The notes below the pieces were generated by a model. That model was not told where the DNA came from. It searched no databases and saw only the letters and a list, made by a program, of their open reading frames with translations. A program made the position numbers and the translations under genes. DNA of 64,000 nucleotides from an uncultured Lentibacter sp. (GTDB lineage Bacteria; Pseudomonadota; Alphaproteobacteria; Rhodobacterales; Rhodobacteraceae), in the NCBI RefSeq assembly GCF_937123735.1, contig NZ_CAKZKL010000010.1, positions 1 through 64,000 of the forward strand, written 5' to 3'. Shown piece by piece: positions 1 to 7,918 of this stretch (position 1 is its first letter; every line of letters starts with the position of its first letter).

Positions 1-347
1 CTGGTGCCGTTCACGTCGAGTCGCTCCGTGCAGACCCGCGTGGACGCTGACCAGCTTCAACTGAAGTACGGTGCGCAGGACATCTCGCAGCACGCCTCCG
101 GCGCCTACACCGGCGAGGTGTCGGGCACGCAGCTGAAGAAGCTCGGCGTGTCCTACGTCGCGGTCGGTCACTCGGAGCGCCGCGAGTACCACGGCGAGTC
201 GGACGAGGTCGTGGCGGCCAAGACCAAGGCGGCCTTCGACAGCGGCATCGTCCCGATCGTGTGCGTGGGCGAGGGCCTGGACGTGCGCAAGGAGGGCAAC
301 CAGGTCGAGTACACGCTGGCCCAGGTCGACGGCGCGCTCGACGGCGA
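1..347 (+). pseudogene. tpiA: Triosephosphate isomerase fragment, truncated at both ends
   Basis: Reading frame 1 from the window edge gives an internal piece of triosephosphate isomerase, the glycolytic enzyme interconverting dihydroxyacetone phosphate and glyceraldehyde 3-phosphate. Visible are the RSVQT segment, KYGAQDIS, the catalytic-His block [13 protein letters not shown] and [14 protein letters not shown]. The sequence is open at the window start, and similarity ends near [12 protein letters not shown] at about position 345, before the catalytic Glu region. The frame stays open to 597, but that part is antisense to another gene. The motif wording and very high third-position GC look actinobacterial, unlike the Rhodobacterales genes further on. 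I infer a chimeric contig end rather than a functional gene. Confidence 0.8.
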
Positions 348-678
348 CATTGGCGATCATGCCGGCACCGAGAACGAGCGCCGCCCAGATCAGGCCGAAG
401 GCGCGCGTCACCGCTGCCCAGCCCGGCAGTTGCGCCAGGCGTTCCGCCAATGCGACCGCGAGAACGGTGAGCGCCAGTGCGTTCACGATGTAAATCGTCG
501 TGTTCCAGGCGATCAACACGCCCGGTCGCGCGTCGATGAATGCGCCGACGGCGTCTGGGTCGATCTCGCCAGTTCCAAATCCCAAAGGGGCCAGTAGTGT
601 GACCAGCAACGCAAAGCCGATCAGGTAGGTGGCCGCACAAGTCAGAGCGGCAAGGCCGCCGATACGGGTGAGGGTCAT
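345..678 (-). CDS. Small multi-pass membrane protein (DUF4386-like), C-terminus cut by the junction
   Basis: From the ATG at 678 the minus strand reads [19 protein letters not shown] and continues with hydrophobic segments around residues 5-33, 52-72 and 88-108, consistent with a small polytopic inner-membrane protein. The closest family I can suggest is the DUF4386 type of unknown function, by style only. Its ATG overlaps the TGA of the upstream truncated lactate-dehydrogenase frame as ATGA. Near position 345 the sequence becomes antisense to the tpiA fragment, so the real C-terminus is missing. The shared stretch GGCGCGCTCGACGGCGAC fits both reading frames and marks the probable join. Function unknown. 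Confidence 0.5.
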
Positions 679-1385
679 GCTTGATCTGCCATGGTTTTGG
701 ACGGCGATGATGCCGACGGTTGCGCGCCCAGCCGCTTGAAGTGATCTGTCAGCTTGCGAGTGCCGAAGGGCGTCCCGACCATATCCAGTCCAGCCGCCGT
801 CAAAAAGAACAGCGCAGGGCCATGGATGCGGCGCGGGGTCAGGCGCGGCGGCTGCACCAGCCCTCCCTTGACCTGCCTTGCCCGGCGCGAGGCCACGGGG
901 ACATCCAGCGTGAGGACAAGCGCGGCAAAGCCGGCAGATTTTACCCGCGCCAGAAGATCTTTGAGAAGGGCCTCTTCCTTGGGGGGGTATAGCTGGAACC
1001 AGGCTTTGTCTCCCAGCACGGGCGCGAGATGTTCCGGCGTTTGGCTGGCGACGGTGGACAGACAATAGGGCAGGCCCGCGCGCACGGCCTCTTTGGCCAA
1101 CAGGCGCTCGGCATCGGGCCAGATGAGGCCGGACATGCCGACCGGGGCGATGCCGAAGGGGAGCTTGTAGCGCAGGCCGAGACAGTCTTTGGCAAGATTG
1201 GGGGTTTGCGGCCCGTGCAGGACGGACGGCAAAAAGCGCAGTGCCTGAAGCGCTGTGGCGTTTTGTTGGGTTGTCTGCTCGCGGCCTGTGCCGCTGTCGA
1301 GATATTCAAAGACGAAATGCGGGAGGCGCTTTTGGGCGCGGCGGCGCAGATCATCCAGACCGGGGTATCGAGCGTGTAAATCCAT
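675..1385 (-). pseudogene. lldD: FMN-dependent alpha-hydroxy-acid (L-lactate) dehydrogenase, truncated after about 190 residues
   Basis: The protein starts MDLHARYPGLDDLRRRAQKR and shows the N-terminal half of the FMN-dependent L-lactate dehydrogenase/glycolate oxidase barrel: FVFEYLDSGTG, LPFGIAPVGMSGLIWPDAE, STVASQTPE, WFQLYPPK, ALVLTLDVPVASRRARQ and the QPPRLTPR turn. Family members have about 380 residues. This frame ends after 236, and residues after about 187 (position 830) no longer look like the family. The half with the catalytic His/Arg and the FMN-phosphate site is absent. Either the gene is a decayed remnant or a second false join lies near 700-830. In function it would have oxidised lactate to pyruvate at the membrane. 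Confidence 0.65.
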
Positions 1386-1433
1386 GGGCGCTATTGAGCT
1401 TGGGCGCGCGGGGATTGTCCAGAGGGATTGCGC

Positions 1434-1567
1434 TCTGGCTTCGCCAGATCGCTCCGCTGGGGGCGCTGCCCCCAGACCCCCTCAAGCAGTTTGCGCAGCC
1501 AACGCGATGACCGATAGAGCGCACTTGCTGCGCGGTTGAGGTGGGATATTTGGGGCAATAAAAAAGG
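1434..1567 (+). repeat. Compound hairpin repeat, copy 1 (divergent)
   Basis: Two perfect hairpins lie between the divergent lldD remnant and uvrD: TCTGG-CTTCG-CCAGA at 1434-1448 and CTGGGGG-CGCTG-CCCCCAG at 1457-1475. A weakly matching tail, GAGGTGGGATATTTGGGG at about 1538-1555, follows. Hairpin order and spacing match the clearer copies near 15.5, 19.3, 27.1 and 63.2 kb, but the tail match is marginal. The rest of 1386-1671 shows no gene. Confidence 0.55.
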
Positions 1568-1671
1568 GCGAATGGCTGTAGGGAGTGGAACACAAGGCGA
1601 ACATTGCTTTGACTTGGGCGTGAAAATCTTTAGGTATTGGGGGCAAATGAGCAGATATGAAGTGAAAAAAC

Positions 1672-4002
1672 GTGGTTTCTCTTTCTGAAAAGGCGATGGC
1701 GGCGCGCGGGGCGCCCTATCTGGACGATTTGAATCCGGCGCAGCGCGCGGCGGTGGAGACGCTCGACGGCCCTGTGCTGATGCTTGCAGGCGCAGGCACG
1801 GGCAAGACCAAGGCGCTGACCACGCGGATTGTGCATTTGCTCAACACCGGGCGGGCACGGCCCAACGAGGTGTTGGCGGTGACCTTCACCAACAAGGCGG
1901 CGCGGGAGATGCGCGAGCGGGTTGGCCGGCTTATGGGCACCTCGGGGGAGGGTTTGCCCTGGCTTGGCACCTTTCATGCGATTTGCGTGAAGCTTTTGCG
2001 CCGCCACGCCGAGCTGGTGGGGCTGAAGAGCAGTTTCACCATTCTGGACAGTGACGACCAACTGCGCCTGCTCAAGCAGCTGGTGCAGGCGGCGGGGATT
2101 GACGACAAGCGCTGGCCGGCGCGGATGTTGGCGGGCATCATTGATGGCTGGAAGAACCGCGCCTGGCTGCCTGAGACCCTGCCGGCGGCCGAGGCGGGGG
2201 CTTACAACGACATGGGGCCGGTGCTCTATGCGCAATACCAGACGCGCCTGAAAGAGCTGAACGCCGTGGATTTTGGCGATTTGCTTTTGCATATGGTGCA
2301 TATTTTCCAGCAACATGAGGATGTGCTTGCACAGTATCAGCGCTGGTTCAAATATGTGTTGGTGGACGAGTATCAGGACACCAATGTGGCGCAGTATCTC
2401 TGGCTGCGGCTCTTGGCAGGCGGGCATAAGAACATTTGCTGCGTGGGCGATGACGACCAATCCATCTATGGGTGGCGCGGCGCGGAAGTGGGCAATATTT
2501 TGCGCTTTGAGAAGGATTTTCCGGACGCCAAGATTGTGCGTTTGGAACAGAATTATCGCAGCACGCCGCATATTCTGGCGGCGGCGGCGGGGGTGATTGC
2601 GGGCAACGAGAACCGACTTGGCAAGGAGCTTTGGACCGCGGAGGAGGGCGGTGAGAAGTTGCGCCTCATCGGCCATTGGGACGGCGAAGAAGAGGCGCGC
2701 TGGATTGGGGAAGAGGCCGAGGCCATGCAGCGTGGCACGCGGGGGATGGCGCCTTTGTCTCTGAATGGCATGGCTATTTTGGTGCGCGCGTCCCATCAGA
2801 TGCGCGCCTTTGAGGACCGGTTTTTGTCGATCGGGATGCCGTATCGGGTGATTGGCGGACCACGGTTTTATGAGCGCCTGGAGATCCGGGATGCCATGGC
2901 CTATTTCCGGCTTGTTGTCAGCCCGCAGGATGATCTGGCGTTTGAGCGCGTGGTCAATACCCCCAAGCGCGGACTTGGCGATAAGGCGCGCCAGAAGATC
3001 CAGCGCGAGGCGCGCGCCCAGTTTCTGCCGCTTGTAGAGGGGGCGCAGATGGTGTTGGAGGCCAAGGGGCTGGGCGGCAAGGGGGCTGTGGAGTTGCAGC
3101 GCTTTCTTGACAACCTGCGCCGCTGGCAGCGGTTGGAGGCCAGCGCCGAGGTGGGCCATGTGGAGCTTGCCGAGATGATTCTGGATGAAAGCGGCTACAC
3201 CGAGATGTGGCAAAACGACAAAAGCCCGGAAGCGGCGGGACGGCTGGAGAACCTCAAAGAGCTTGTGAAGGCGCTGGAGCAATTTGAGAACCTGCAAGGC
3301 TTTTTGGAGCATGTCGGGCTGATCATGGACAATGACAAAGGCGAGTCAGAGGAAAAAATCAGCATCATGACACTGCACGCCGCAAAGGGGCTCGAATTTC
3401 CGGCGGTGTTTTTGCCCGGCTGGGAAGACGGGCTGTTCCCCTCGCAGCGCTCAATGGACGAAAGCGGCACCAAAGGGCTCGAGGAAGAGCGCCGGCTTGC
3501 TTATGTGGGCATCACGCGGGCGGAGCAGATTTGCACCGTTTCCTTTGCGGGCAACCGCCGCGTTTATGGCCAGTGGCAGAGCCAGCTGCCGAGCCGCTTC
3601 ATTGACGAGTTGCCCGAGGCTCATGTGGAGGTGCTAACGCCACCGGGGCTTTATGGCGGCAATTTTGGCGCGGCTGCCCAGGGGCATGGCCGCTCAGGCC
3701 TTGAGCAGGCGGTTTCGGAGGCGGATGTTTATAACTCCCCCGGCTGGCGGCGGATGCAGGCGCGCGCCAGTCAACGCCCGGCGGGGCAGCCGGCGTCCAG
3801 CCGCGGCAATATGGTGATCGAGGGCACGGTTGTGTCGGCTTTTGCGGTGGGGGAGCGGGTGTTTCATAGCAAATTCGGCTATGGCGAGATCACCGCTGTT
3901 GAGGCGGACAAGCTGGCGATTGTTTTTGACAAGGCAGGCGAGAAGAAGGTTGTTGCGCGCTTTGTTGTGCGGGCCTCTGAGGCTGACAACATCCCGTTTT
4001 GA
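1672..4002 (+). CDS. uvrD: UvrD/PcrA/Rep-type superfamily 1A DNA helicase II
   Basis: An ATP-driven 3'-5' DNA helicase of nucleotide excision and mismatch repair, acting in the cytoplasm. All SF1A motifs are present: Walker A AGAGTGKT near residue 40, TFTNKAAREM, Walker B VDEYQDTN near 240, DDDQSIYGWRGAE, QNYRST, MTLHAAKGLEF near 565 and VGITRAEQ near 620. A Tudor-like C-terminal segment, VGERVFHSKFGYGEI, follows. Length 776 is normal. The start is uncertain: GTG 1672 is the first in-frame start after a stop at 1663, and ATG 1696 is an alternative. An upstream ATG at 1647 (MSRYEVKK) joins this frame only if one A is removed from the A6 run at 1665-1670, so a one-base insertion or sequencing error near the N-terminus is possible. 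Confidence 0.95.
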   Translation: MVSLSEKAMAARGAPYLDDLNPAQRAAVETLDGPVLMLAGAGTGKTKALTTRIVHLLNTGRARPNEVLAVTFTNKAAREMRERVGRLMGTSGEGLPWLGTFHAICVKLLRRHAELVGLKSSFTILDSDDQLRLLKQLVQAAGIDDKRWPARMLAGIIDGWKNRAWLPETLPAAEAGAYNDMGPVLYAQYQTRLKELNAVDFGDLLLHMVHIFQQHEDVLAQYQRWFKYVLVDEYQDTNVAQYLWLRLLAGGHKNICCVGDDDQSIYGWRGAEVGNILRFEKDFPDAKIVRLEQNYRSTPHILAAAAGVIAGNENRLGKELWTAEEGGEKLRLIGHWDGEEEARWIGEEAEAMQRGTRGMAPLSLNGMAILVRASHQMRAFEDRFLSIGMPYRVIGGPRFYERLEIRDAMAYFRLVVSPQDDLAFERVVNTPKRGLGDKARQKIQREARAQFLPLVEGAQMVLEAKGLGGKGAVELQRFLDNLRRWQRLEASAEVGHVELAEMILDESGYTEMWQNDKSPEAAGRLENLKELVKALEQFENLQGFLEHVGLIMDNDKGESEEKISIMTLHAAKGLEFPAVFLPGWEDGLFPSQRSMDESGTKGLEEERRLAYVGITRAEQICTVSFAGNRRVYGQWQSQLPSRFIDELPEAHVEVLTPPGLYGGNFGAAAQGHGRSGLEQAVSEADVYNSPGWRRMQARASQRPAGQPASSRGNMVIEGTVVSAFAVGERVFHSKFGYGEITAVEADKLAIVFDKAGEKKVVARFVVRASEADNIPF

Positions 4003-4005
4003 GGG

Positions 4006-4072
4006 GTTGGCCCAGTGTAGTTGACCCAGTGTAGTTGGGCCAGTGTTGTTGGCCTGATGTTGGCCTGATGTT
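4006..4072. repeat. 14-bp imperfect tandem repeat downstream of uvrD
   Basis: Immediately after the uvrD stop there are four head-to-tail 14-bp units: GTTGGCCCAGTGTA, GTTGACCCAGTGTA, GTTGGGCCAGTGTT and GTTGGCCTGATGTT, then a partial GGCCTGATGTT. The array is non-coding and lies between the convergent ends of uvrD and the DUF1127 transcript. It may be a variable-number tandem repeat. No function is evident. Confidence 0.75.
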
Positions 4073-4143
4073 GACAGGTCTTGGCGCGGTTTTGGCTTGC
4101 GCGCGCCTTGCGGGCTGGCTTGAAAGATACCCTGAAAATGAAG

Positions 4144-4216
4144 GCGGCGAGCTCTTAAGGGAGGAGGGAGCTCGCCGCGCATTCTTGTGCCGGAAAAGGG
4201 AGGAGAACCGGCACAA
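4144..4216 (-). ncRNA. Two 'cuckoo'/CcsR-type CCUCCUCCC-loop RNA hairpins downstream of the DUF1127 gene
   Basis: Read on the minus strand, the 3' flank of the DUF1127 gene folds into two strong hairpins with anti-Shine-Dalgarno loops. The first (4216-4185) has stem TTGTGCCGG/CCGGCACAA and loop TTCTCCTCCCTTTT. The second (4178-4144) has stem GCGGCGAGCTC/GAGCTCGCCGC and loop CCTCCTCCCTTAA. From memory of the literature, Rhodobacter sphaeroides CcsR small RNAs and the wider cuckoo RNA family carry the CCUCCUCCC motif in hairpin loops and are co-transcribed with a small DUF1127 protein gene under stress. Both the motif and the context match here. Processing from the DUF1127 mRNA is inferred. Confidence 0.85.
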
Positions 4217-4229
4217 TCCGGTTGTGCAA

Positions 4230-4457
4230 TTAGCCGTAAACAGCCTCGTAGGCGGCGGCATAAATGCTGGAACTGTTGAGGCCGAGATCGGCCAGCTCAC
4301 GGCCTGACAGGCCGGAGAGTTCGTTGATTGTTTGACGATACTGGCGGTGCAGGGCGATGGCCTCGGCCAGGTTTGCAAAGAAGCCAATGGCTTTGCCAGT
4401 GGTTTCGGCAATGGCGCTGCTCAGGGCGCCAGAAGAAGTTGTGATAACGTAGTTCAT
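4230..4457 (-). CDS. DUF1127 small protein (CcaF1-like), host gene of the cuckoo RNAs
   Basis: A 75-residue protein with a C-terminal DUF1127 (YjiS-like) segment: QYRQTINELSGLSGRELADLG with the typical LSDRELADLG-like helix turn. The N-terminal half is hydrophobic and amphipathic (AIGFFANLAEAIALH). In Rhodobacter the DUF1127 protein encoded beside CcsR RNAs is an RNA-binding stress protein, and the two CCUCCUCCC hairpins only 13 nt after this stop codon place this gene in the same role. It is divergent from mrp; the shared upstream region (4458-4705) presumably holds its stress promoter, but I see no clear sigma-factor match. The function is family- and context-based. Confidence 0.85.
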   Translation of the reverse strand: MNYVITTSSGALSSAIAETTGKAIGFFANLAEAIALHRQYRQTINELSGLSGRELADLGLNSSSIYAAAYEAVYG

Positions 4458-4705
4458 GGGTCACTCGTTTCTGTATGTCTGCATCTGTTGAGGAGGATAT
4501 AGGCGGATGCTGCGCGTGCGAAAAGGCTCAGTTTGGCAATGCCGCTATGCAGCATTTGCATATGTTCCCCAAGGGAAACCTTGGCCATATCCGGCCCAAG
4601 CTGGGCCGCTGCCCATCGGCTGTGGTGTGCGGAGGCAGAGGGCTTTGGGGTTGTAATCTGAAACAGAAAGCGCACCTATGGCGCAAGCAACGCGGGAGCA
4701 GACAT

Positions 4706-5761
4706 ATGGCCACAGAAGAGCAAATCATTCAGACGTTGGAGCGCCTTCAGCTGCCCGACGGCAAAAGCCTTGCGGGCTCAGGGATGCTGCGTGCCCTCAC
4801 GATAGAGCGCGCGCAGGTGCGGTTTGTGATCGAGGCCCCCAGCCCCGAGGTGGCGGCGCAGATGGAGTCGATCCGGGCGGCGGCGGTGCAGCTTGTGCAA
4901 GAGCTGCCCGGGGTTGAGAGTGTTTCGGCTGTCTTGACGGCCCATGGTGCGGCGGCGCCTGCCAAAGCCCCTCCCAAGCTCAGCATTGGTGGCCACCCTG
5001 ATCCGAAACGCCGCGACATCCGCCCCAAGGGTGTGGCGCGTGTGATTGCTGTGGGCTCCGGCAAGGGCGGTGTGGGCAAATCTACCGTGAGTGTGAACCT
5101 AGCGGTGGCCCTGGCCAAGGCGGGGCAGCGTGTGGGCCTCTTGGATGCCGACTTCTACGGGCCGAGCCAGCCGCGGATGCTGGGCGTGAGCGCGCGGCCG
5201 GGACAATCGCCCGAGGGCAAGATCGTGCCGCCACAGGCGCATGGCATAAAGATGATGTCGCTGGGGCTTATGGTGGATGAAGCGCAGGCGGTTGTCTGGC
5301 GCGGGCCGATGCTCATGGGCGCGGTGCAGCAGATGCTGGGCGATGTGGCGTGGGGCGATCTGGATGTGCTGATCATTGATTTGCCACCGGGCACGGGGGA
5401 TGTGCAGCTCACGCTTGGCCAGCAGAAGGTGCTGGATGGCGCGGTGATTGTTTCGACCCCGCAGGATGTGGCGCTGATTGATGCGCGCAAGGCGATTGAT
5501 ATGTTCCAGAAGATGAAAGTGCCTGTTTTGGGCATGGTGGAGAATATGTCACTGTATATATGCCCTGAGTGCGGGCATGAGGCGCATCTTTTTGGGCACG
5601 GCGGTGTCGGGCGTGAGGCGCAAAAGCTTGGCGCGCCGCTTTTGGCGCAATTGCCGATTGATCTGGACACGCGGCTGGGCGGCGATGCGGGCACGCCTGT
5701 GGCCACGGGCGAGAGCGCGGCGGCGGGCATATATGCTGATCTGGCGCAAAAGCTGATCTGA
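4706..5761 (+). CDS. mrp: Mrp/NBP35/ApbC-family P-loop iron-sulfur carrier ATPase
   Basis: A cytoplasmic ATP-dependent Fe-S cluster carrier of 351 residues. The N-terminal MIP18/DUF59-like domain (about 1-85) is followed by a linker and the ParA-like ATPase domain with deviant Walker A GSGKGGVGKST near residue 118, DADFYGPSQPRM, DLPPGTGDVQLT and the cluster-binding CPECGHEAHLFG near 285. The start was set at ATG 4706 because GGGAG lies 8 nt upstream and MATEEQIIQTLERLQ matches the family N-terminus. An in-frame extension upstream to 4475 runs through the DUF1127 promoter region and is unlikely to be translated. A strong terminator follows at 5796-5829. Confidence 0.95.
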   Translation: MATEEQIIQTLERLQLPDGKSLAGSGMLRALTIERAQVRFVIEAPSPEVAAQMESIRAAAVQLVQELPGVESVSAVLTAHGAAAPAKAPPKLSIGGHPDPKRRDIRPKGVARVIAVGSGKGGVGKSTVSVNLAVALAKAGQRVGLLDADFYGPSQPRMLGVSARPGQSPEGKIVPPQAHGIKMMSLGLMVDEAQAVVWRGPMLMGAVQQMLGDVAWGDLDVLIIDLPPGTGDVQLTLGQQKVLDGAVIVSTPQDVALIDARKAIDMFQKMKVPVLGMVENMSLYICPECGHEAHLFGHGGVGREAQKLGAPLLAQLPIDLDTRLGGDAGTPVATGESAAAGIYADLAQKLI

Positions 5762-5795
5762 CACAAAAGCCACCAAGACGGCACGAGGACAGGCG

Positions 5796-5829
5796 GGGCG
5801 CTCCATGGGAAACCATGGGACGCCCTTTT
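5796..5829 (+). terminator. Rho-independent terminator of mrp
   Basis: The arms GGGCG..CCATGG and CCATGG..CGCCC form a long hairpin with a GAAA tetraloop, followed by TTTT, 35 nt after the mrp stop codon. This separates mrp from the mraZ leader. Confidence 0.75.
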
Positions 5830-5924
5830 GCGTAGAAGAGTGTTGCGCTGCGAATCACTTGGGCGTTGCGCCGAAACGGGGCGAAATGCGGCAGATTTTG
5901 CGAGGGTTTGCGGGGTTGCAGGCT

Positions 5925-5978
5925 TGGGAACGGGCCAGTTTGCGGGAAACTTCAAAAAAACTTGGGAATATGTGGGAA
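5925..5978 (+). promoter_or_regulatory. Candidate MraZ operator (TGGGA repeats) upstream of the division/cell-wall cluster
   Basis: TGGGA occurs at 5925, 5963 and 5973, with CGGGA at 5943. The last two are exactly 10 bp apart, and CGGGA sits two periods upstream. They lie about 25-35 bp before TATACA (5999-6004), a possible -10 element. MraZ is known to bind TGGG-type direct repeats at 10-bp period in its own promoter in other bacteria. The region 5830-6418 contains no convincing gene. The promoter assignment is tentative and implies an untranslated leader of about 400 nt. Confidence 0.4.
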
Positions 5979-6337
5979 TTTTTTCCAGTGGCAAAGCTAT
6001 ACAATATCTTGTGTTAAGAAAAACACATTCCGCTAGAAATGGTGCCAATTTGAGCCGTTTGCAACGCAATATCTAGTATTTCAGCGCCTTTCACACCAGA
6101 TAATGTGGTGTCTAGGCCAAAAAAACTATTGATTACCATCAATTCCCATGGCATCCCTAATGCACGAGATGAGGTTGGGAAATAAAGGGGCGACAAAAGA
6201 CCCCGAACAAAAACTCCCTAAGTCAGGTTTCATACAGGCACCCCGCTTCATCAGACTGAGAGATCCGGCGCGCGAGCGAGCAGACATCCCCCCAGGTGGC
6301 GCGCGCAGCTGGACACCCCGCACAGCGGGACGAGGGC

Positions 6338-6369
6338 GGCGGTTGATCAGTGGCAGCAGATCAACCGCC
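6338..6369 (+). other. Perfect 11-bp hairpin in the mraZ leader
   Basis: GGCGGTTGATC at 6338-6348 pairs perfectly with GATCAACCGCC at 6359-6369, leaving a 10-nt loop, and is followed by GTTTCCTC. It lies 50 bp before the mraZ start codon. It could be an attenuator, a weak terminator of an upstream transcript or an mRNA stability element. The sequence alone does not decide. Confidence 0.5.
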
Positions 6370-6418
6370 GTTTCCTCATCTAAGGCAGACTTCAGGGGGA
6401 TCAGGAGAGGCGGCCCAA

Positions 6419-6925
6419 GTGGTTCGTAGATTTCGCGGCGAAAGCCACCACAAGGTGGATACAAAGGGGCGGGTGTCGATTCCGGCCTCTTTTCGGCGTG
6501 TTCTGGAGGCTTCTGACCCCAATTGGCGTGAGGGCGATACGCCGGAGCTGGTGATTGTCTACGGGGACCACCGGCGCAGCTATCTTGAGTGCTACACCAT
6601 TGCGGCCATCGAGGAGGTGGATGACAAGATCGCCTCTCTGCCGCGCGGCTCCACGGAGCGCAAGATCTTGCAGCGGCTGTTTCAGGGGCAATCTTTGCCG
6701 ACAACCGTAGATGAGACGGGCCGGCTTGTGCTGCCGCAGAAATTGCGCGAAAAGATTGGGCTTGAGGCGGAAGCCTTCTTCATAGCGGCGGGCGATACCT
6801 TCCAGATCTGGAAGCCCGAAACCTATGAGGCGGAAGAGCTCGCCCGGACAGAAGAGTGGCTGGACGAGCTTCCAGAAGATTTTGACCCGTTGATTTACCT
6901 CGATAAGGCCACAGGCGGAGAATAG
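6419..6925 (+). CDS. mraZ: MraZ, DNA-binding regulator at the head of the dcw cluster
   Basis: A 168-residue MraZ protein with two AbrB-like SpoVT/MraZ domains. The first contains RFRGESHHKVDTKGRVSIPA and the second VDETGRLVLPQKLREKIG; the DxKGR and DExGR turns are the signature. MraZ forms a ring-shaped oligomer that binds direct repeats and regulates its own operon. The start was chosen as GTG 6419: AGGAGAGG ends 8 nt upstream, and the protein then begins VVRRFRGES as in relatives. The in-frame extension upstream lacks similarity. It is the first gene of the cluster, with rsmH 6 nt downstream. Confidence 0.93.
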   Translation: MVRRFRGESHHKVDTKGRVSIPASFRRVLEASDPNWREGDTPELVIVYGDHRRSYLECYTIAAIEEVDDKIASLPRGSTERKILQRLFQGQSLPTTVDETGRLVLPQKLREKIGLEAEAFFIAAGDTFQIWKPETYEAEELARTEEWLDELPEDFDPLIYLDKATGGE

Positions 6926-6931
6926 CGCAGC

Positions 6932-7918
6932 ATGGAACATGCCAAATCAGACCAGAGGCATATTCCGGTTTTGCTCAGGCCTATTCTGGACGCTATCGCC
7001 CCTGTGGGCGGTGTTTGGGTGGATGGCACCATGGGCGCGGGGGGCTATGCGCGCGGTTTGCTGGAGGCCGGTGCGGCGCAGGTGATTGGCATTGACCGCG
7101 ACCCGCTGGCCCATGAGCTGGCGCAGGTCTGGGGGGCCGGCTACCAAACCCGCCTGAGCTTGCATCAGACCGAGTTTTCCAAGATGGACCAGGTTGCCAC
7201 GCAGGTGGACGGGGTTGTGCTTGATCTTGGGGTGAGCTCGATGCAGCTTGATCAGGCCGAGCGCGGATTTTCCTTTCAGGGCGATGGGCCGCTGGACATG
7301 CGTATGAGCCAGCAGGGCCGCTCGGCGCGCGAGCTTGTAAACGAGCTCGAAGAATCGCAAATAGCTGATATAATTTATCTTTTCGGGGAAGACAGGGCCA
7401 GCCGGAGAATTGCCAAGGCAATCGTTAAGGCGCGGACGGCTGCGCCGATTGAAACGACAGGCCAGCTTGCAGAGATCATCCAATCCGTGATGCCCCGCCC
7501 AAAGCCGGGCCAAAGCCACCCGGCGACTCGCAGCTTTCAGGCGATCAGGATTGCCGTGAATGACGAGTTTGGCGAGCTTGTCGCCGGGCTTGAGGCGGCC
7601 GAGCGTGCGCTCAAACCGGGCGGTGTGTTGGCGGTGGTGTCCTTTCATTCGCTGGAGGACCGTGTGGTCAAGCGGTTCATGCGTTTGCGCGCCGCAGAGG
7701 CGGGCGGCGGCAGCCGTTATGCGCCCGAGCAGGCGGTGGAGCCAGCCACCTTCAAGCTGATCAACAAGAAAGCCATCGGGCCGGATGCGCAGGAGCTGGC
7801 GCACAATCCGCGCAGCCGCAGCGCGCTGTTGCGCCTGGCGCGGCGCACCGAGGCGCCTGCGCGCGCTGTGAGCGCCAAGACGGTCGGGGCACCTCAGCTT
7901 AAGGAGGGGTGGGGATGA
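6932..7918 (+). CDS. rsmH: 16S rRNA (cytosine-1402-N4)-methyltransferase RsmH (MraW)
   Basis: An S-adenosylmethionine-dependent enzyme that methylates C1402 of 16S rRNA. Residues 1-60 carry [15 protein letters not shown] and the SAM-binding loop [13 protein letters not shown]. Further on come [18 protein letters not shown], the DMRM block and [20 protein letters not shown], all diagnostic for the MraW family. The length of 328 residues is normal. It begins 6 nt after mraZ, and its TGA overlaps the ftsL ATG as ATGA, so the two are probably translationally coupled. Confidence 0.96.
   Translation: MEHAKSDQRHIPVLLRPILDAIAPVGGVWVDGTMGAGGYARGLLEAGAAQVIGIDRDPLAHELAQVWGAGYQTRLSLHQTEFSKMDQVATQVDGVVLDLGVSSMQLDQAERGFSFQGDGPLDMRMSQQGRSARELVNELEESQIADIIYLFGEDRASRRIAKAIVKARTAAPIETTGQLAEIIQSVMPRPKPGQSHPATRSFQAIRIAVNDEFGELVAGLEAAERALKPGGVLAVVSFHSLEDRVVKRFMRLRAAEAGGGSRYAPEQAVEPATFKLINKKAIGPDAQELAHNPRSRSALLRLARRTEAPARAVSAKTVGAPQLKEGWG

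Noticed and set aside
11..640. Long minus-strand open frame across the left end
   Set aside because: Antisense to the tpiA motifs and out of frame with the membrane-protein gene; Arg/Pro-rich low-complexity translation typical of GC-rich shadows.
1630..3312. 560-codon minus-strand open frame
   Set aside because: Fully antisense to uvrD, which has every helicase motif; translation is His/Leu/Arg-rich without domains.
6126..6704. Minus-strand frame across the mraZ leader and N-terminus
   Set aside because: Overlaps the conserved mraZ coding region and shows no domain; the leader itself seems non-coding.
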